64,000 nucleotides of DNA from the NCBI GenBank assembly GCA_025922875.1, contig JAICGZ010000002.1, forward strand, positions 1 through 64,000, read 5' to 3'. The stretch comes from Pyrinomonadaceae bacterium. GTDB lineage: Bacteria; Acidobacteriota; Blastocatellia; Pyrinomonadales; Pyrinomonadaceae. The notes beneath the pieces are model-generated. The model was not told where the DNA came from. It worked only from the letters and a program-made list of their open reading frames with translations, and did no database searches. Both the position numbers and the translations under genes were made by a program. Each line of letters starts with the position of its first letter. Positions within the stretch are counted from its first letter, which is position 1. Below are positions 49,715 through 58,825 of the stretch, piece by piece.

Positions 49715-51079
49715 CTATTTTCCTGACTTGTCTTTCGAAACAGGCGATTCTCCAAAAGCAAACAGATGTGAGATCGTGCGCACGATCACGAGGTTATCCG
49801 AAATTGCCGGTGTGGCCATCATGACTTCACCAACAGGGTTCTTCGCCAGCAACTCGTACGCTGGTCCGGCCTTCACTACAAAAACGTCGCCGTCTTCACT
49901 CGAAAAGTAAATCTTTCCGTCAGAGGCAACAGGTGAAGCGGTAAAGGCGCCGCCGGTGCCGCCTAATCGCTCCTGGTAAATACGGTCGCCGCTCCTGGCG
50001 TTATAAGCAGTCAACACACCCTGATTCGAGCAGGTGTAAAGCAGATCGCCATAGACGATCGGAGTCGGCATGTATGGACCACCACGCTGCTTGCTCCAGG
50101 CAATGAACTCGCTCGATTCCTTGCCATCCTTCAGCGTGAGGTCGCCGCTACCGCCTGGTCGAATCGCATAAATCGGCTGTATGGGTGCATAACCACTCGT
50201 AACGAAGATCAGGTCATGGGCCACGAAAGGCGTGGGGGTCGTTATTTCAGACATCGGCCCGAGTCTCCACAACTCTTTTCCAGTGGCGGGATCGTAACTA
50301 CGAATCGCTTTGGGGCCGGTAGTAATCAGTTCAGCGCGCAGCTTGCCGTCATAAACCGTAGGCGAACCCCAGGAAGGGATCTCCTCACGCGGAGTTTTCC
50401 ACACTTGCTTTCCGGTTTTGATGTCGTAAGCAGCGATGAAGGAGTTCTTTTGAATGTCGGCTTGAACTATCACCAGATCCTTGTAGATAGTGGGCGAGCT
50501 GCCGTACTCCCATTGGTAATCGGCATCGTAAAACCATCCTGCATCAAGCACGCCGAGATCCTGTTTCCAGAGAAGCTTTCCGTTGAGATCGTATGCATAC
50601 AAACCAGCGGAGCCGAAATTTACGATCAGGTATTTTCCATCCGTCGCGGGTGTCGAGTCGGCATGTGTAGACTTAGGGTGACGCTTCACCTTCGGCATCC
50701 CATCGAAGGCGGTTTGCTCCCAAAGGATTTTGCCGGTCGACTTATCTATAGCAAACACTTTCCACGCATGCTGCGGATCGTCTTTGACTGGTTCGACGTC
50801 GCCGTAAAGTCCAAACCGGGTTTCATCTTTAGTGCTACTACTAACGGCCGTGGTCACAAAGACCTTGTCGCCCCAGACTACGGGACTCGAATGTGAGAGA
50901 CCGGGAATACGCGTCTTCCAACGGACATTCTGTGAGGTCGACGCGTCCCATTTGACGGGCTTCGCTTGTCCTTCAGTTACTCCGGTCGCGCCTGGACCAC
51001 GAAACTGCGGCCAGTTCTGTGCTCGCGCCGCGCTTACACCAACGACAAGGAGAATAAAAGCGAGTAAAAATCGTTTCAT
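49715..51079 (-). CDS. PQQ-like beta-propeller repeat secreted protein (paralogue 6)
   Basis: NWPQFRGPGATGVTEGQAKPVKWDASTSQNVRWKTRIPGLSHSSPVVWG. Confidence 0.93.
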   Translation of the reverse strand: MKRFLLAFILLVVGVSAARAQNWPQFRGPGATGVTEGQAKPVKWDASTSQNVRWKTRIPGLSHSSPVVWGDKVFVTTAVSSSTKDETRFGLYGDVEPVKDDPQHAWKVFAIDKSTGKILWEQTAFDGMPKVKRHPKSTHADSTPATDGKYLIVNFGSAGLYAYDLNGKLLWKQDLGVLDAGWFYDADYQWEYGSSPTIYKDLVIVQADIQKNSFIAAYDIKTGKQVWKTPREEIPSWGSPTVYDGKLRAELITTGPKAIRSYDPATGKELWRLGPMSEITTPTPFVAHDLIFVTSGYAPIQPIYAIRPGGSGDLTLKDGKESSEFIAWSKQRGGPYMPTPIVYGDLLYTCSNQGVLTAYNARSGDRIYQERLGGTGGAFTASPVASDGKIYFSSEDGDVFVVKAGPAYELLAKNPVGEVMMATPAISDNLVIVRTISHLFAFGESPVSKDKSGK

Positions 51080-51894
51080 GGTTGGACCTCAATGCGCTTC
51101 ATTTGATTTGTGGTTTGTCCCTGCTTGAAAGTCATGCTGGCAACCTTGCCGGCCTCAACATTGAACGTAAGAGTAATTCCGCCGAAGGCTACGGGGCGGA
51201 ACGTGGTGTTGTCCAACGCCATTAAGGGTTGTGGCTCGCGAGTGAATCCCGCGACAAACAACTTTCCTTCCTTGACACCTACCGTAACTTCGGGACCAGT
51301 CTCTCCCTTGTATTTTCCCGCGTATGACTGGAGCGTGGCGGCGTCCACCTCAAGCGGAGGCTTGGCTCCCGCTTTCTTCAACATCTCAGTGATCGCGGCG
51401 TTCTTCGCATTTCCTTCTGAAGTTAACAGTGCGGCCGTCAAATGCTCTGGTTTGAGTGCGCCGCTCTCGATCGCCAGCTTCACGAGCTCCGGGTTACTTT
51501 CCCGAATGCCCTCCATCAAAACATCATCGCCGCCGTCCGCGCCTTTTTGCAGGAGCAGGCGCACGACCTCGAAGTGTTTGCCGTTGAGGGCCCACGTCAT
51601 CGCCGTCGCGCCATAAAAAGTATCTTTTACTTTCACGTCAGCGCCGCGTTCGATCAGCACTTTCGTCACTTCCACGTTGCCGCGCTCTGCTGCTTTGAAT
51701 AGCGCAGTCGCGCCGTAACGAAACTTTGCATTTACATCAGCCCCGCGATCCAGCAGCGAAGTGACCGCCGCTGCGTCGCCTTTGCGAACAGCTTCAAAAA
51801 GTTGGTCGTTGAGTTGCTGTTTTGAATCTGTAGTGTTTTGTGGAAACAACAGGGCCAGCAGCGAAAACAGGAAGACCTTATGCAGCACCAACAT
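51076..51894 (-). CDS. Secreted ankyrin-repeat protein with C-terminal beta-rich domain
   Basis: FEAVRKGDAAAVTSLLDRGADVNAKFRYGATALFKAAERGNVEVTKVLIERGADVKVKD...; ATGA overlap with paralogue 6. Confidence 0.88.
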   Translation of the reverse strand: MLVLHKVFLFSLLALLFPQNTTDSKQQLNDQLFEAVRKGDAAAVTSLLDRGADVNAKFRYGATALFKAAERGNVEVTKVLIERGADVKVKDTFYGATAMTWALNGKHFEVVRLLLQKGADGGDDVLMEGIRESNPELVKLAIESGALKPEHLTAALLTSEGNAKNAAITEMLKKAGAKPPLEVDAATLQSYAGKYKGETGPEVTVGVKEGKLFVAGFTREPQPLMALDNTTFRPVAFGGITLTFNVEAGKVASMTFKQGQTTNQMKRIEVQP

Positions 51895-51917
51895 GATTTC
51901 TCCCGTAGTGGTTTATT

Positions 51918-52117
51918 GAGCCCGCGACTAGCGGGCGACGGCATAAAGCCTGGGGCGCAAGCCCCCAGGTTAATAAAAGCCCCAAGGTCCTAGCCCGCGA
52001 TAGCGGGCGATAGCTCGGCCGGAATTTCATCTCAACGTCGCGTGCGATCTGCGTCGACACTGTCGCCCACTTCGCGGGCTGAATATACATTCGTATTTGA
52101 TCCTGAGGCTGACGCCC
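51918..52117. repeat. Compound GC-rich repeat, family I (AGCCCGCGATAGCGGGCGA / AGCCTGGGGCGCAAGCCCCCAGG)
   Basis: GAGCCCGCGACTAGCGGGCGACGGC, AGCCTGGGGCGCAAGCCCCCAGG, TAGCCCGCGATAGCGGGCGATAGC, TGTCGCCCACTTCGCGGGCTGAA, CTGAGGCTGACGCCCCAGG(CT). Confidence 0.75.
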
Positions 52118-52281
52118 CAGGCTATATGCTGACACCTGCTTCGCAGGTTTTAGTTGAACCTGCTAGAATTCAGAAAATTTGTAAACGCAGCAACGTGAGC
52201 TTACGTATTGTACATCCTTAAGGTTGCAAGCGCGCATATACTTCTAATCGCTTTTCCACTTTAGGATGACGGGCCTCCAAA

Positions 52282-54468
52282 ATGATTAATCTTATCTCCA
52301 TTTTTTTGAACCTTTGTTTTGCTTTTTTGGTCGTCGCTCCAAATGATTGGGCCGAATGGCGTGGACCCGCTCGTGACGGTGTTTCATCGGAAAAGAATCT
52401 GCCGGTGAAATGGTCGCCCAGTGGAGAGAACCTCGCCTGGAAAGCCCCGTATGGCGGCCGCTCGGCGCCCATCGTCATGGGAGATCGAGTCTACTTGCAA
52501 AACACAGCCGGCTCGGGCGAGACGTTACAAGAACGGGTCATGTCGTTCAACGCCGATACCGGAAAACTAGTGTGGGAACATCGCTTCAATGTCTACTTGA
52601 GCGACGTGCCCCCGCATCGAGTCGGTTGGGCGTCTCCGGCTGGTGATCCTTCGACGGGAAACATCTACGTGTTTGGCGTCGGCGGCAACCTGATCGGTCT
52701 TAATCGTGATGGAAAAGTTTTATGGGAACGTTCGCTCGGTGAAGACTTTGGATTGTTGACAACACATGGCGGCCGCACAGTCTCCCCGATCATTGACGGT
52801 GATCTCGTTATCATCAGCGGCGTTACCTTCCAGTGGGGTAAGCACGGAAACGGCGCACACCGTTTCATGGCCTTCGACAAGAAAACGGGCGACACTGTTT
52901 ACATCAGCGCTCCGGGTGGCCGGCCCTACGACACCACGTATGCGCCGCCGATTATTGTGAATATCAACGGAACGCGCCTGCTCATTCAGGGAGCCAGCGA
53001 CGGTGTGGTCCATGCGATCAAACCGCAGACAGGCGAACCGGTCTGGAAATACGAGATCAGCAAACGCGGACTCAACACGGGAGTCGTCGTACACGGGAAC
53101 ACTGCCATCCTGACGCACAGCGAAGAGAATCTCGAGTCGAGTGAGATGGGAATGATGGTCGCCGTCGACGCAGCAGCTAAAGGCACGCTCACAAAAGAAC
53201 ACATTAAGTGGACGGTGATGGGCTGGCAGGGTGGATTTTCATCGCCGGTGATTGATGGTGACCGCGTTTATCATATCGATAACGGCGCCAACATCGCCGC
53301 CTTTGATGTAAATACCGGCAAGCGACTGTGGCTGCAAAACCTCGGAACGATCCAAAAGGCATCGCCCGTGCTGGCCGACGGAAAGCTGTATGTCGGCACG
53401 GAAAATGGAAAGTTTTTCATACTCAAACCGAGTGCGACCGGATGTGAGATTCTAGATCAGGACCAGTTGGGAACTGAGGCGCACCCCGAAGCAATCATCG
53501 CCTCCGCGGCGGTCTCAAACGGTCGAATTTTTGTCGTTAGTGATTCTGGTCTCTACGGTATCGGTAAAAAGACAAACCAGAGCTCCTCGGATAAGACGAC
53601 AGCCGCGGCTGTTGGAACGCCCGTGAGTTCGAATCCCGTGACTCACGTGCAGGTCGTGCCGACGGAGCTGATCCTGAAGGCGGGCGACAAGGTTAATTTC
53701 CGCGCGCGGCTCTTCGACGCGCAGGGTAACTTTATTCGCGAAGAACCCGCGGCAAGCTGGTCGCTGGAACAGTTGAAAGGCGCCGTCGAGAATGGTCAGT
53801 TCACCGCCGGTGCGGATTCGGCGGCACAAGCCGGTTGGGTTAAAGCCACCGTCGAGGGTGTAACCGGTACAGCAAACGTCCGCATCTTTCCTCCACTACC
53901 GTGGAGCGAAACCTTCGATTCGTATGCCGTCAACACACTTCCGCCAACCTGGGTTAATACAACACTCAAGTTTACGGTCCAGGAACAAAACGGAAACAAA
54001 GTGCTGACCAAGTTAACTACAGGGTCATCATTACTAACCCGCGCACGCGCTTACATGGGACCGTCTGACTGGTCCAACTACACTGTCGAAGCCGACGTTT
54101 CAGCGACGCAGAAGCGACGCCAGCAAGGTGACGCCGGTGTAATCGCGCAACGCTACGTATTGGCCATTTACGGCAACAGCCAGATGCTGCATCTCGAGCC
54201 GTGGCAACCCGAAACAGCTCGCACACAAACCAAGCCGTTCGCCTGGAAACCCGACACCTGGTATCGACTTAAACTACAAGTCGAGAATCTGCCGGACGGA
54301 AAAACGCGCGCTCGCGGAAAGGCGTGGCCGGCCAGTGAGCCGGAGCCCGCCGCCTGGATGATCGAACGCGTCGACCCGATTCCTAATCGACAGGGAGCGC
54401 CCGGAATATTCGGCAACGGTCTCGCTGAACTCTACTTTGACAACATAAAGGTGTACGCGAACAAATGA
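52282..54468 (+). CDS. PQQ-like beta-propeller protein fused to C-terminal Ig-like and jelly-roll (LamG/DUF1080-like) domains (paralogue 7)
   Basis: [34 protein letters not shown]-term VQVVPTELILKAGDKVNFRARLFDAQG...PLPWSETFDSYAVNTLPPTWV...WYRLKLQVENLPDGKTRARGKAW...LYFDNIKVYANK. Confidence 0.88.
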   Translation: MINLISIFLNLCFAFLVVAPNDWAEWRGPARDGVSSEKNLPVKWSPSGENLAWKAPYGGRSAPIVMGDRVYLQNTAGSGETLQERVMSFNADTGKLVWEHRFNVYLSDVPPHRVGWASPAGDPSTGNIYVFGVGGNLIGLNRDGKVLWERSLGEDFGLLTTHGGRTVSPIIDGDLVIISGVTFQWGKHGNGAHRFMAFDKKTGDTVYISAPGGRPYDTTYAPPIIVNINGTRLLIQGASDGVVHAIKPQTGEPVWKYEISKRGLNTGVVVHGNTAILTHSEENLESSEMGMMVAVDAAAKGTLTKEHIKWTVMGWQGGFSSPVIDGDRVYHIDNGANIAAFDVNTGKRLWLQNLGTIQKASPVLADGKLYVGTENGKFFILKPSATGCEILDQDQLGTEAHPEAIIASAAVSNGRIFVVSDSGLYGIGKKTNQSSSDKTTAAAVGTPVSSNPVTHVQVVPTELILKAGDKVNFRARLFDAQGNFIREEPAASWSLEQLKGAVENGQFTAGADSAAQAGWVKATVEGVTGTANVRIFPPLPWSETFDSYAVNTLPPTWVNTTLKFTVQEQNGNKVLTKLTTGSSLLTRARAYMGPSDWSNYTVEADVSATQKRRQQGDAGVIAQRYVLAIYGNSQMLHLEPWQPETARTQTKPFAWKPDTWYRLKLQVENLPDGKTRARGKAWPASEPEPAAWMIERVDPIPNRQGAPGIFGNGLAELYFDNIKVYANK

Positions 54469-55985
54469 AATCCCAAAAAATTAAATCCAACGCCATTATT
54501 CATCGAGTCGGGATTCTGGTTTTTGCCCTTGCATTGCTGAGTGCCGCTGCCTATTCAATCGCGCCTTCAGTTTCGGCATCGGACCCCGGCTCGGGTGATT
54601 GGCCCATGTGGGGAGGAACCCCGGACCGCAACATGATCTCGAATATGAAGGGCCTGCCGACGTCATGGGACATCAAGGCCAGGAAGAACGTGAAGTGGGT
54701 CGCGCAACTGGGCTCACAAACATACGGCAATGTGGTCGTCGCCGGCGGCATGGTGTTCGTCGGCACAAACAACGAAGGACTGCGCGATCCGAAAATTACG
54801 GGCGACAAAGGCATCGTGATGGCTTTCCGCGAATCGGACGGAGCCTTCATGTGGCAGATGGTCCATGACAAGCTTGCTGCCGGGCGCGTAAACGATTGGC
54901 CGTATCAGGGCGTCGCCTCTTCCCCGCTGGTCGAAGGAGATCGTGTCTACTACGTTTCGAATCGCGCCGAGCTTATGTGTCTCGACACGCAGGGTTTCCG
55001 TGATAACAAGGAGAACGATGGCCCAGTCACTGACGAAAAGCTGACAGGCGAAACCAACGCCGACATCGTTTGGAAGTTTGACATGATCGAAGAGGTCGGT
55101 TCGCTGCCGCACAACCTTGCGAATTCATCGCCAGTTGCCCATGGCGATCTTATATTCGTCAGCACTTCCAACGGCCAGGACGAGAGCCACGTCAACGTCC
55201 CTTCGCCAAAGGCGCCCGCGATCATCGCAGTCAATAAAAAGACCGGCAAACTCGTTTGGGAAGACAATTCGGTTCAGGATCGGATCCTGCACGGTCAATG
55301 GTCCTCGCCGACCGTGGGCACAGTTGGTGGCGTGGTCCAGGTGGTCCATGGCCAGGGCGACGGCTGGATTCGCGGATATGAAGCTTTGACCGGAAAAAAA
55401 CTTTGGGAGTTTGACACCAACCCCAAGGAATCCGTTTGGCCAAAAACACGTAATGAAGTGATCAGCACGCCGGTCATTTACGAGGATCGCATCTATATCG
55501 CTAATGGCCAGGATCCCGAGCACGGCGAAGGCGTTGGCCACATGTATTGCATCGACGGCACCAAGCGTGGCGACATCACAAAGACAGGAATGGTCTGGCA
55601 CTTCGATAAGATTCGCCGCTCCATCTCGACGCCCGCAATCAAAGACGGCATCGTTTACCAACCTGATTTCAGCGGCTTCCTGTACGCGCTCGACGCGAAG
55701 ACAGGCCAGGTTTACTGGCAGCACGACCTCTTCGCAGCGGTTTGGGGCTCGCCGTTGTTAGTCGACGGTAAGCTCTATCTCGGCGACGAAGATGGCGACG
55801 TGGTGATCATGCAGGAGGGTAAGACCAAGAAGGTGATTGGTGAAATCAACATGGGCAGCTCTGTTTACTCGACTCCTGTTCCGGCAAATGGAGCGCTCTA
55901 CATTTCCAGCCGCAATCAACTGTTTGCACTAGCGGAAGCTGCCGCAGCCAAGCCTGCCACCGCAATGGCGCCTCCACGTAAATAA
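54465..55985 (+). CDS. PQQ-like beta-propeller repeat secreted protein (paralogue 8)
   Basis: GDWPMWGGTPDRNMISNMKGLPTSWDIKARKNVKWVAQLG; ATGA overlap with paralogue 7. Confidence 0.92.
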   Translation: MKSQKIKSNAIIHRVGILVFALALLSAAAYSIAPSVSASDPGSGDWPMWGGTPDRNMISNMKGLPTSWDIKARKNVKWVAQLGSQTYGNVVVAGGMVFVGTNNEGLRDPKITGDKGIVMAFRESDGAFMWQMVHDKLAAGRVNDWPYQGVASSPLVEGDRVYYVSNRAELMCLDTQGFRDNKENDGPVTDEKLTGETNADIVWKFDMIEEVGSLPHNLANSSPVAHGDLIFVSTSNGQDESHVNVPSPKAPAIIAVNKKTGKLVWEDNSVQDRILHGQWSSPTVGTVGGVVQVVHGQGDGWIRGYEALTGKKLWEFDTNPKESVWPKTRNEVISTPVIYEDRIYIANGQDPEHGEGVGHMYCIDGTKRGDITKTGMVWHFDKIRRSISTPAIKDGIVYQPDFSGFLYALDAKTGQVYWQHDLFAAVWGSPLLVDGKLYLGDEDGDVVIMQEGKTKKVIGEINMGSSVYSTPVPANGALYISSRNQLFALAEAAAAKPATAMAPPRK

Positions 55986-55992
55986 GTGAAGA

Positions 55993-56070
55993 GGTTTCCC
56001 GCAAAGGCGCAAAGACAGCAAAGAAAGAAGTATTAACTTTGCATCTTTGCGCCTTTGCGGGAAAAACTTT
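55993..56070. repeat. Family A palindromic repeat copy
   Basis: GGTTTCCCGCAAAGGCGCAAAGACAGCAAAG...CTTTGCATCTTTGCGCCTTTGCGGGAAAAAC. Confidence 0.9.
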
Positions 56071-57225
56071 ATGAGTTTGACAGCTTTCGATTTTCAACTA
56101 CGCACTCGCGTGATCTTCGGCGCAGGAGTCATCGACCGCCTGGGCGAACTTGCCCGCGAACTGAAGTTTCAGCGCACGTTGCTCGTCGCCGATCACGGGC
56201 TTGTTGCTTCCGGTCACGTCGATGAAGCAGTTGGGCCACTGGAGAAAGCGGGAGTCGAGGTGTTTCGCTTTCATGACTTCGAAGTCAATCCTGACACGCG
56301 AATGGTTGAAGCGGGAACCGCTTTCGTTTCGCCATTGAACATCGATTCGATTATTGGCCTCGGCGGCGGCAGTTCCCTGGATTGCGCCAAGGGTATCAAC
56401 TTTCTACTCACCAATGGCGGCCGCATGTCTGAGTATCGAGGTTACGGCAAGGCAACGCGTCCCATGTTGCCGATGATCGCGATCCCGACAACTGCCGGAA
56501 CCGGAAGTGAAGCTCAAAGTTACGCATTGATCTCCGACGCTGAGAGTCATGTAAAGATGGCTTGTGGCGATCCTAAGGCCTCGTTTCGCGTTGCATTGCT
56601 CGATCCCGCACTCACTGTGTCGCAACCTCGCAGCATCACCGCGATTTCGGGCTTTGACGCGATTGCACACGCGGTGGAGACCTTTGTGACCACCAAACGC
56701 AATCCTCTCTCTGAGATCTTTTCGCGCGAGGCATGGCGATTACTCGAGCGTAACTACGAACGGGTGCTAAACCAACCGGATGATTTGGAAGCGCGTGGCG
56801 CGATGCAGTTAGGAGCGTACTACGCCGGAGTCGCGATCGAGAATTCGATGCTCGGCGCTACGCATGCCTGTGCTAATCCTCTCACTGCGCGTTATGGAAC
56901 CGCTCACGGTGCCGCGATCGCAATGTTGCTGCCTTCCGTTGTCCGTTGGAATGAGACGGTCGCGGCGGACCAGTATGCCATGTTACTCAATTGGTCCAGC
57001 GTTAACGGCAAGTCCAACAATCTGAGCGCTACCGAAGCCCTCGCTCGCAGGCTCGAAGAATTATCGGAAGCTGGCGGATTGCGCAACAACCTTCGCGCAG
57101 CCGGAGTCACGGAGAATGAGCTAACGGAGCTTGCGTCGGAAGCGGCCGAGCAATGGACCGGAACATTCAATCCAAGACCTTTCGACAAGGAAGGAGCTAT
57201 CGAGGTCTACCAATGCGTGTATTGA
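56071..57225 (+). CDS. Iron-containing alcohol dehydrogenase
   Basis: MSLTAFDFQLRTRVIFGAGVIDRLGELARELKFQRTLLVADHGLVASG...IIGLGGGSSLDCAKGINFLL...IAIPTTAGTGSEAQSYALI...GFDAIAHAVETFVT. Confidence 0.93.
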   Translation: MSLTAFDFQLRTRVIFGAGVIDRLGELARELKFQRTLLVADHGLVASGHVDEAVGPLEKAGVEVFRFHDFEVNPDTRMVEAGTAFVSPLNIDSIIGLGGGSSLDCAKGINFLLTNGGRMSEYRGYGKATRPMLPMIAIPTTAGTGSEAQSYALISDAESHVKMACGDPKASFRVALLDPALTVSQPRSITAISGFDAIAHAVETFVTTKRNPLSEIFSREAWRLLERNYERVLNQPDDLEARGAMQLGAYYAGVAIENSMLGATHACANPLTARYGTAHGAAIAMLLPSVVRWNETVAADQYAMLLNWSSVNGKSNNLSATEALARRLEELSEAGGLRNNLRAAGVTENELTELASEAAEQWTGTFNPRPFDKEGAIEVYQCVY

Positions 57226-58316
57226 CGATATTAAGTCTGGTGCTTTGCCTTGCAATTTCGGCAATGGCCCAGAACGCGCCGGCGAACAACTGGTTTCAAT
57301 TCCGAGGCAATCATCAGTTGACTGGAGTATCGCAGTCGAACGTGCCGGCGACACTTAAACCACTGTGGACTTATGAAGCCGGAGAGTCTATCGAGTCGTC
57401 GGCAGCGATCGTCGGTGGCACCGTCTTCGTCGGTTCGCAGAAAGGCGAGCTGGTTGCACTCAGTCTCGATAACGGATCTGTTTACTGGAAGTATTCGACC
57501 GGATCACCTATCGGCGAATCGTCTCCTGCTTACAGTGGCGGCGTGGTCTACATCGGCGATCTCGGTGGCTGGATCAATGCCCTAAACGCATCTGACGGCA
57601 AAAAACTCTGGGCGTTCAAAACCGGCGGCGAGATCAAATCATCGCCGGTCGTCGTGGGCGATCGAGTTTTAATCGGCTCGTACGACGAACACCTCTATTG
57701 CCTGTCGGCACGCAACGGTTCGCTGCTCTGGAAGTTCAAGACGAATGGTCCAGTGCATTCGACGCCTGGTATCGCAGATGGCATGGCATTTATTGCGGGT
57801 TGCGACGAAGTGTTTCGCGCCATCCGCATCTCGGATGGCAAAGAGGTGTTCAACGTCTCGTCAGGAGCGTACACGGGTGCGTCTCCCGCCTTGCTAGGGG
57901 GTTCCGCATTTTACGGCACGTTCGATAACGAGGTGCTGGGAGTGAACCTGGCTGAGCGCAATATCTCCTGGCGCTATGAACATCCGCAACGAAAGTTTCC
58001 CTTTTATTCCTCTGCCGCCGTGACATCTACGCGAATAGTACTTGGTGGGCGCGACAAGATGATCCACGCGTTGACGTTAGCTGGGAAAGCTGCGTGGACT
58101 TTTACGACGCGCGCTCGTGTTGAGTCGTCGCCGGCGATTGCGGGAGGCCGCGTGTATGTAGGATCGAATGATGGTCGCTTCTATGTTTTGGGATTGAGTA
58201 ACGGCGCGAAGTTGTGGGAATTCAATGCGGGCGCGCCGCTATCCGCATCGCCCGCGATTGCAAATGGCCGCATCGTCATCGGATCACAAGACGGGCGCCT
58301 CTACTGCTTCGGTTAA
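57213..58316 (+). CDS. PQQ-like (BamB-like) beta-propeller secreted protein (paralogue 9)
   Basis: NNWFQFRGNHQLTGVSQSNVPATLKPLWTYEAGESIESSAAIVGGTVFVGSQKGELVALSLDNGSVYWKYSTG, regular ~40-aa blades. Confidence 0.93.
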   Translation: MRVLTILSLVLCLAISAMAQNAPANNWFQFRGNHQLTGVSQSNVPATLKPLWTYEAGESIESSAAIVGGTVFVGSQKGELVALSLDNGSVYWKYSTGSPIGESSPAYSGGVVYIGDLGGWINALNASDGKKLWAFKTGGEIKSSPVVVGDRVLIGSYDEHLYCLSARNGSLLWKFKTNGPVHSTPGIADGMAFIAGCDEVFRAIRISDGKEVFNVSSGAYTGASPALLGGSAFYGTFDNEVLGVNLAERNISWRYEHPQRKFPFYSSAAVTSTRIVLGGRDKMIHALTLAGKAAWTFTTRARVESSPAIAGGRVYVGSNDGRFYVLGLSNGAKLWEFNAGAPLSASPAIANGRIVIGSQDGRLYCFG

Positions 58317-58325
58317 CTCCTGTTA

Positions 58326-58378
58326 CTTTGCGCCATTGCGCGAATTTCCCGCAAAGGCGCAAAGGACGCAAAGAAGAA
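58326..58378. repeat. Family A repeat, incomplete copy
   Basis: CTTTGCGCCATTGCGCGAATTTCCCGCAAAGGCGCAAAGGACGCAAAG. Confidence 0.7.
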
Positions 58379-58384
58379 CACTTA

Positions 58385-58825
58385 TTATTTCAGCACCGCC
58401 ACGACTTCGATCTCGATCTTCGCGTCGCGAGGGAGGCGCGCAACCTGCACGGTTGAGCGAGCCGGCGGATCGCCTTTGAACTGCTTACGATAAAGTTCGT
58501 TCATGGCGTTGTAGTCGTTCATGTCCGCCAGAAACACGGTCGCTTTCAGAATGTGATCCACACTGCTTCCTGACGCCTCGAGGACTGCGGTGAGGTTCTT
58601 GAATACCTGTTGAAATTGTGCTTCGATGCCACCCTCCGGGAACTGACCCGTCTTTGGATCGATTCCGATCTGTCCGGAAGTGAACACCAGATCGCCGGTA
58701 ATGATCGCCGGTGAAAATATTCCATTCGGAGGCCCTGTCTTCACTGCTCGGCGTTTACTAGTCTGACCTGCGGCATAAGACGAAACACACGCAATGGCGA
58801 CGATCGCCAGAATTAGTTTCTTCAT
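58385..58825 (-). CDS. RidA family (YjgF/YER057c/UK114) protein with signal peptide
   Basis: [21 protein letters not shown]...[86 protein letters not shown]...[24 protein letters not shown]. Confidence 0.92.
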   Translation of the reverse strand: MKKLILAIVAIACVSSYAAGQTSKRRAVKTGPPNGIFSPAIITGDLVFTSGQIGIDPKTGQFPEGGIEAQFQQVFKNLTAVLEASGSSVDHILKATVFLADMNDYNAMNELYRKQFKGDPPARSTVQVARLPRDAKIEIEVVAVLK

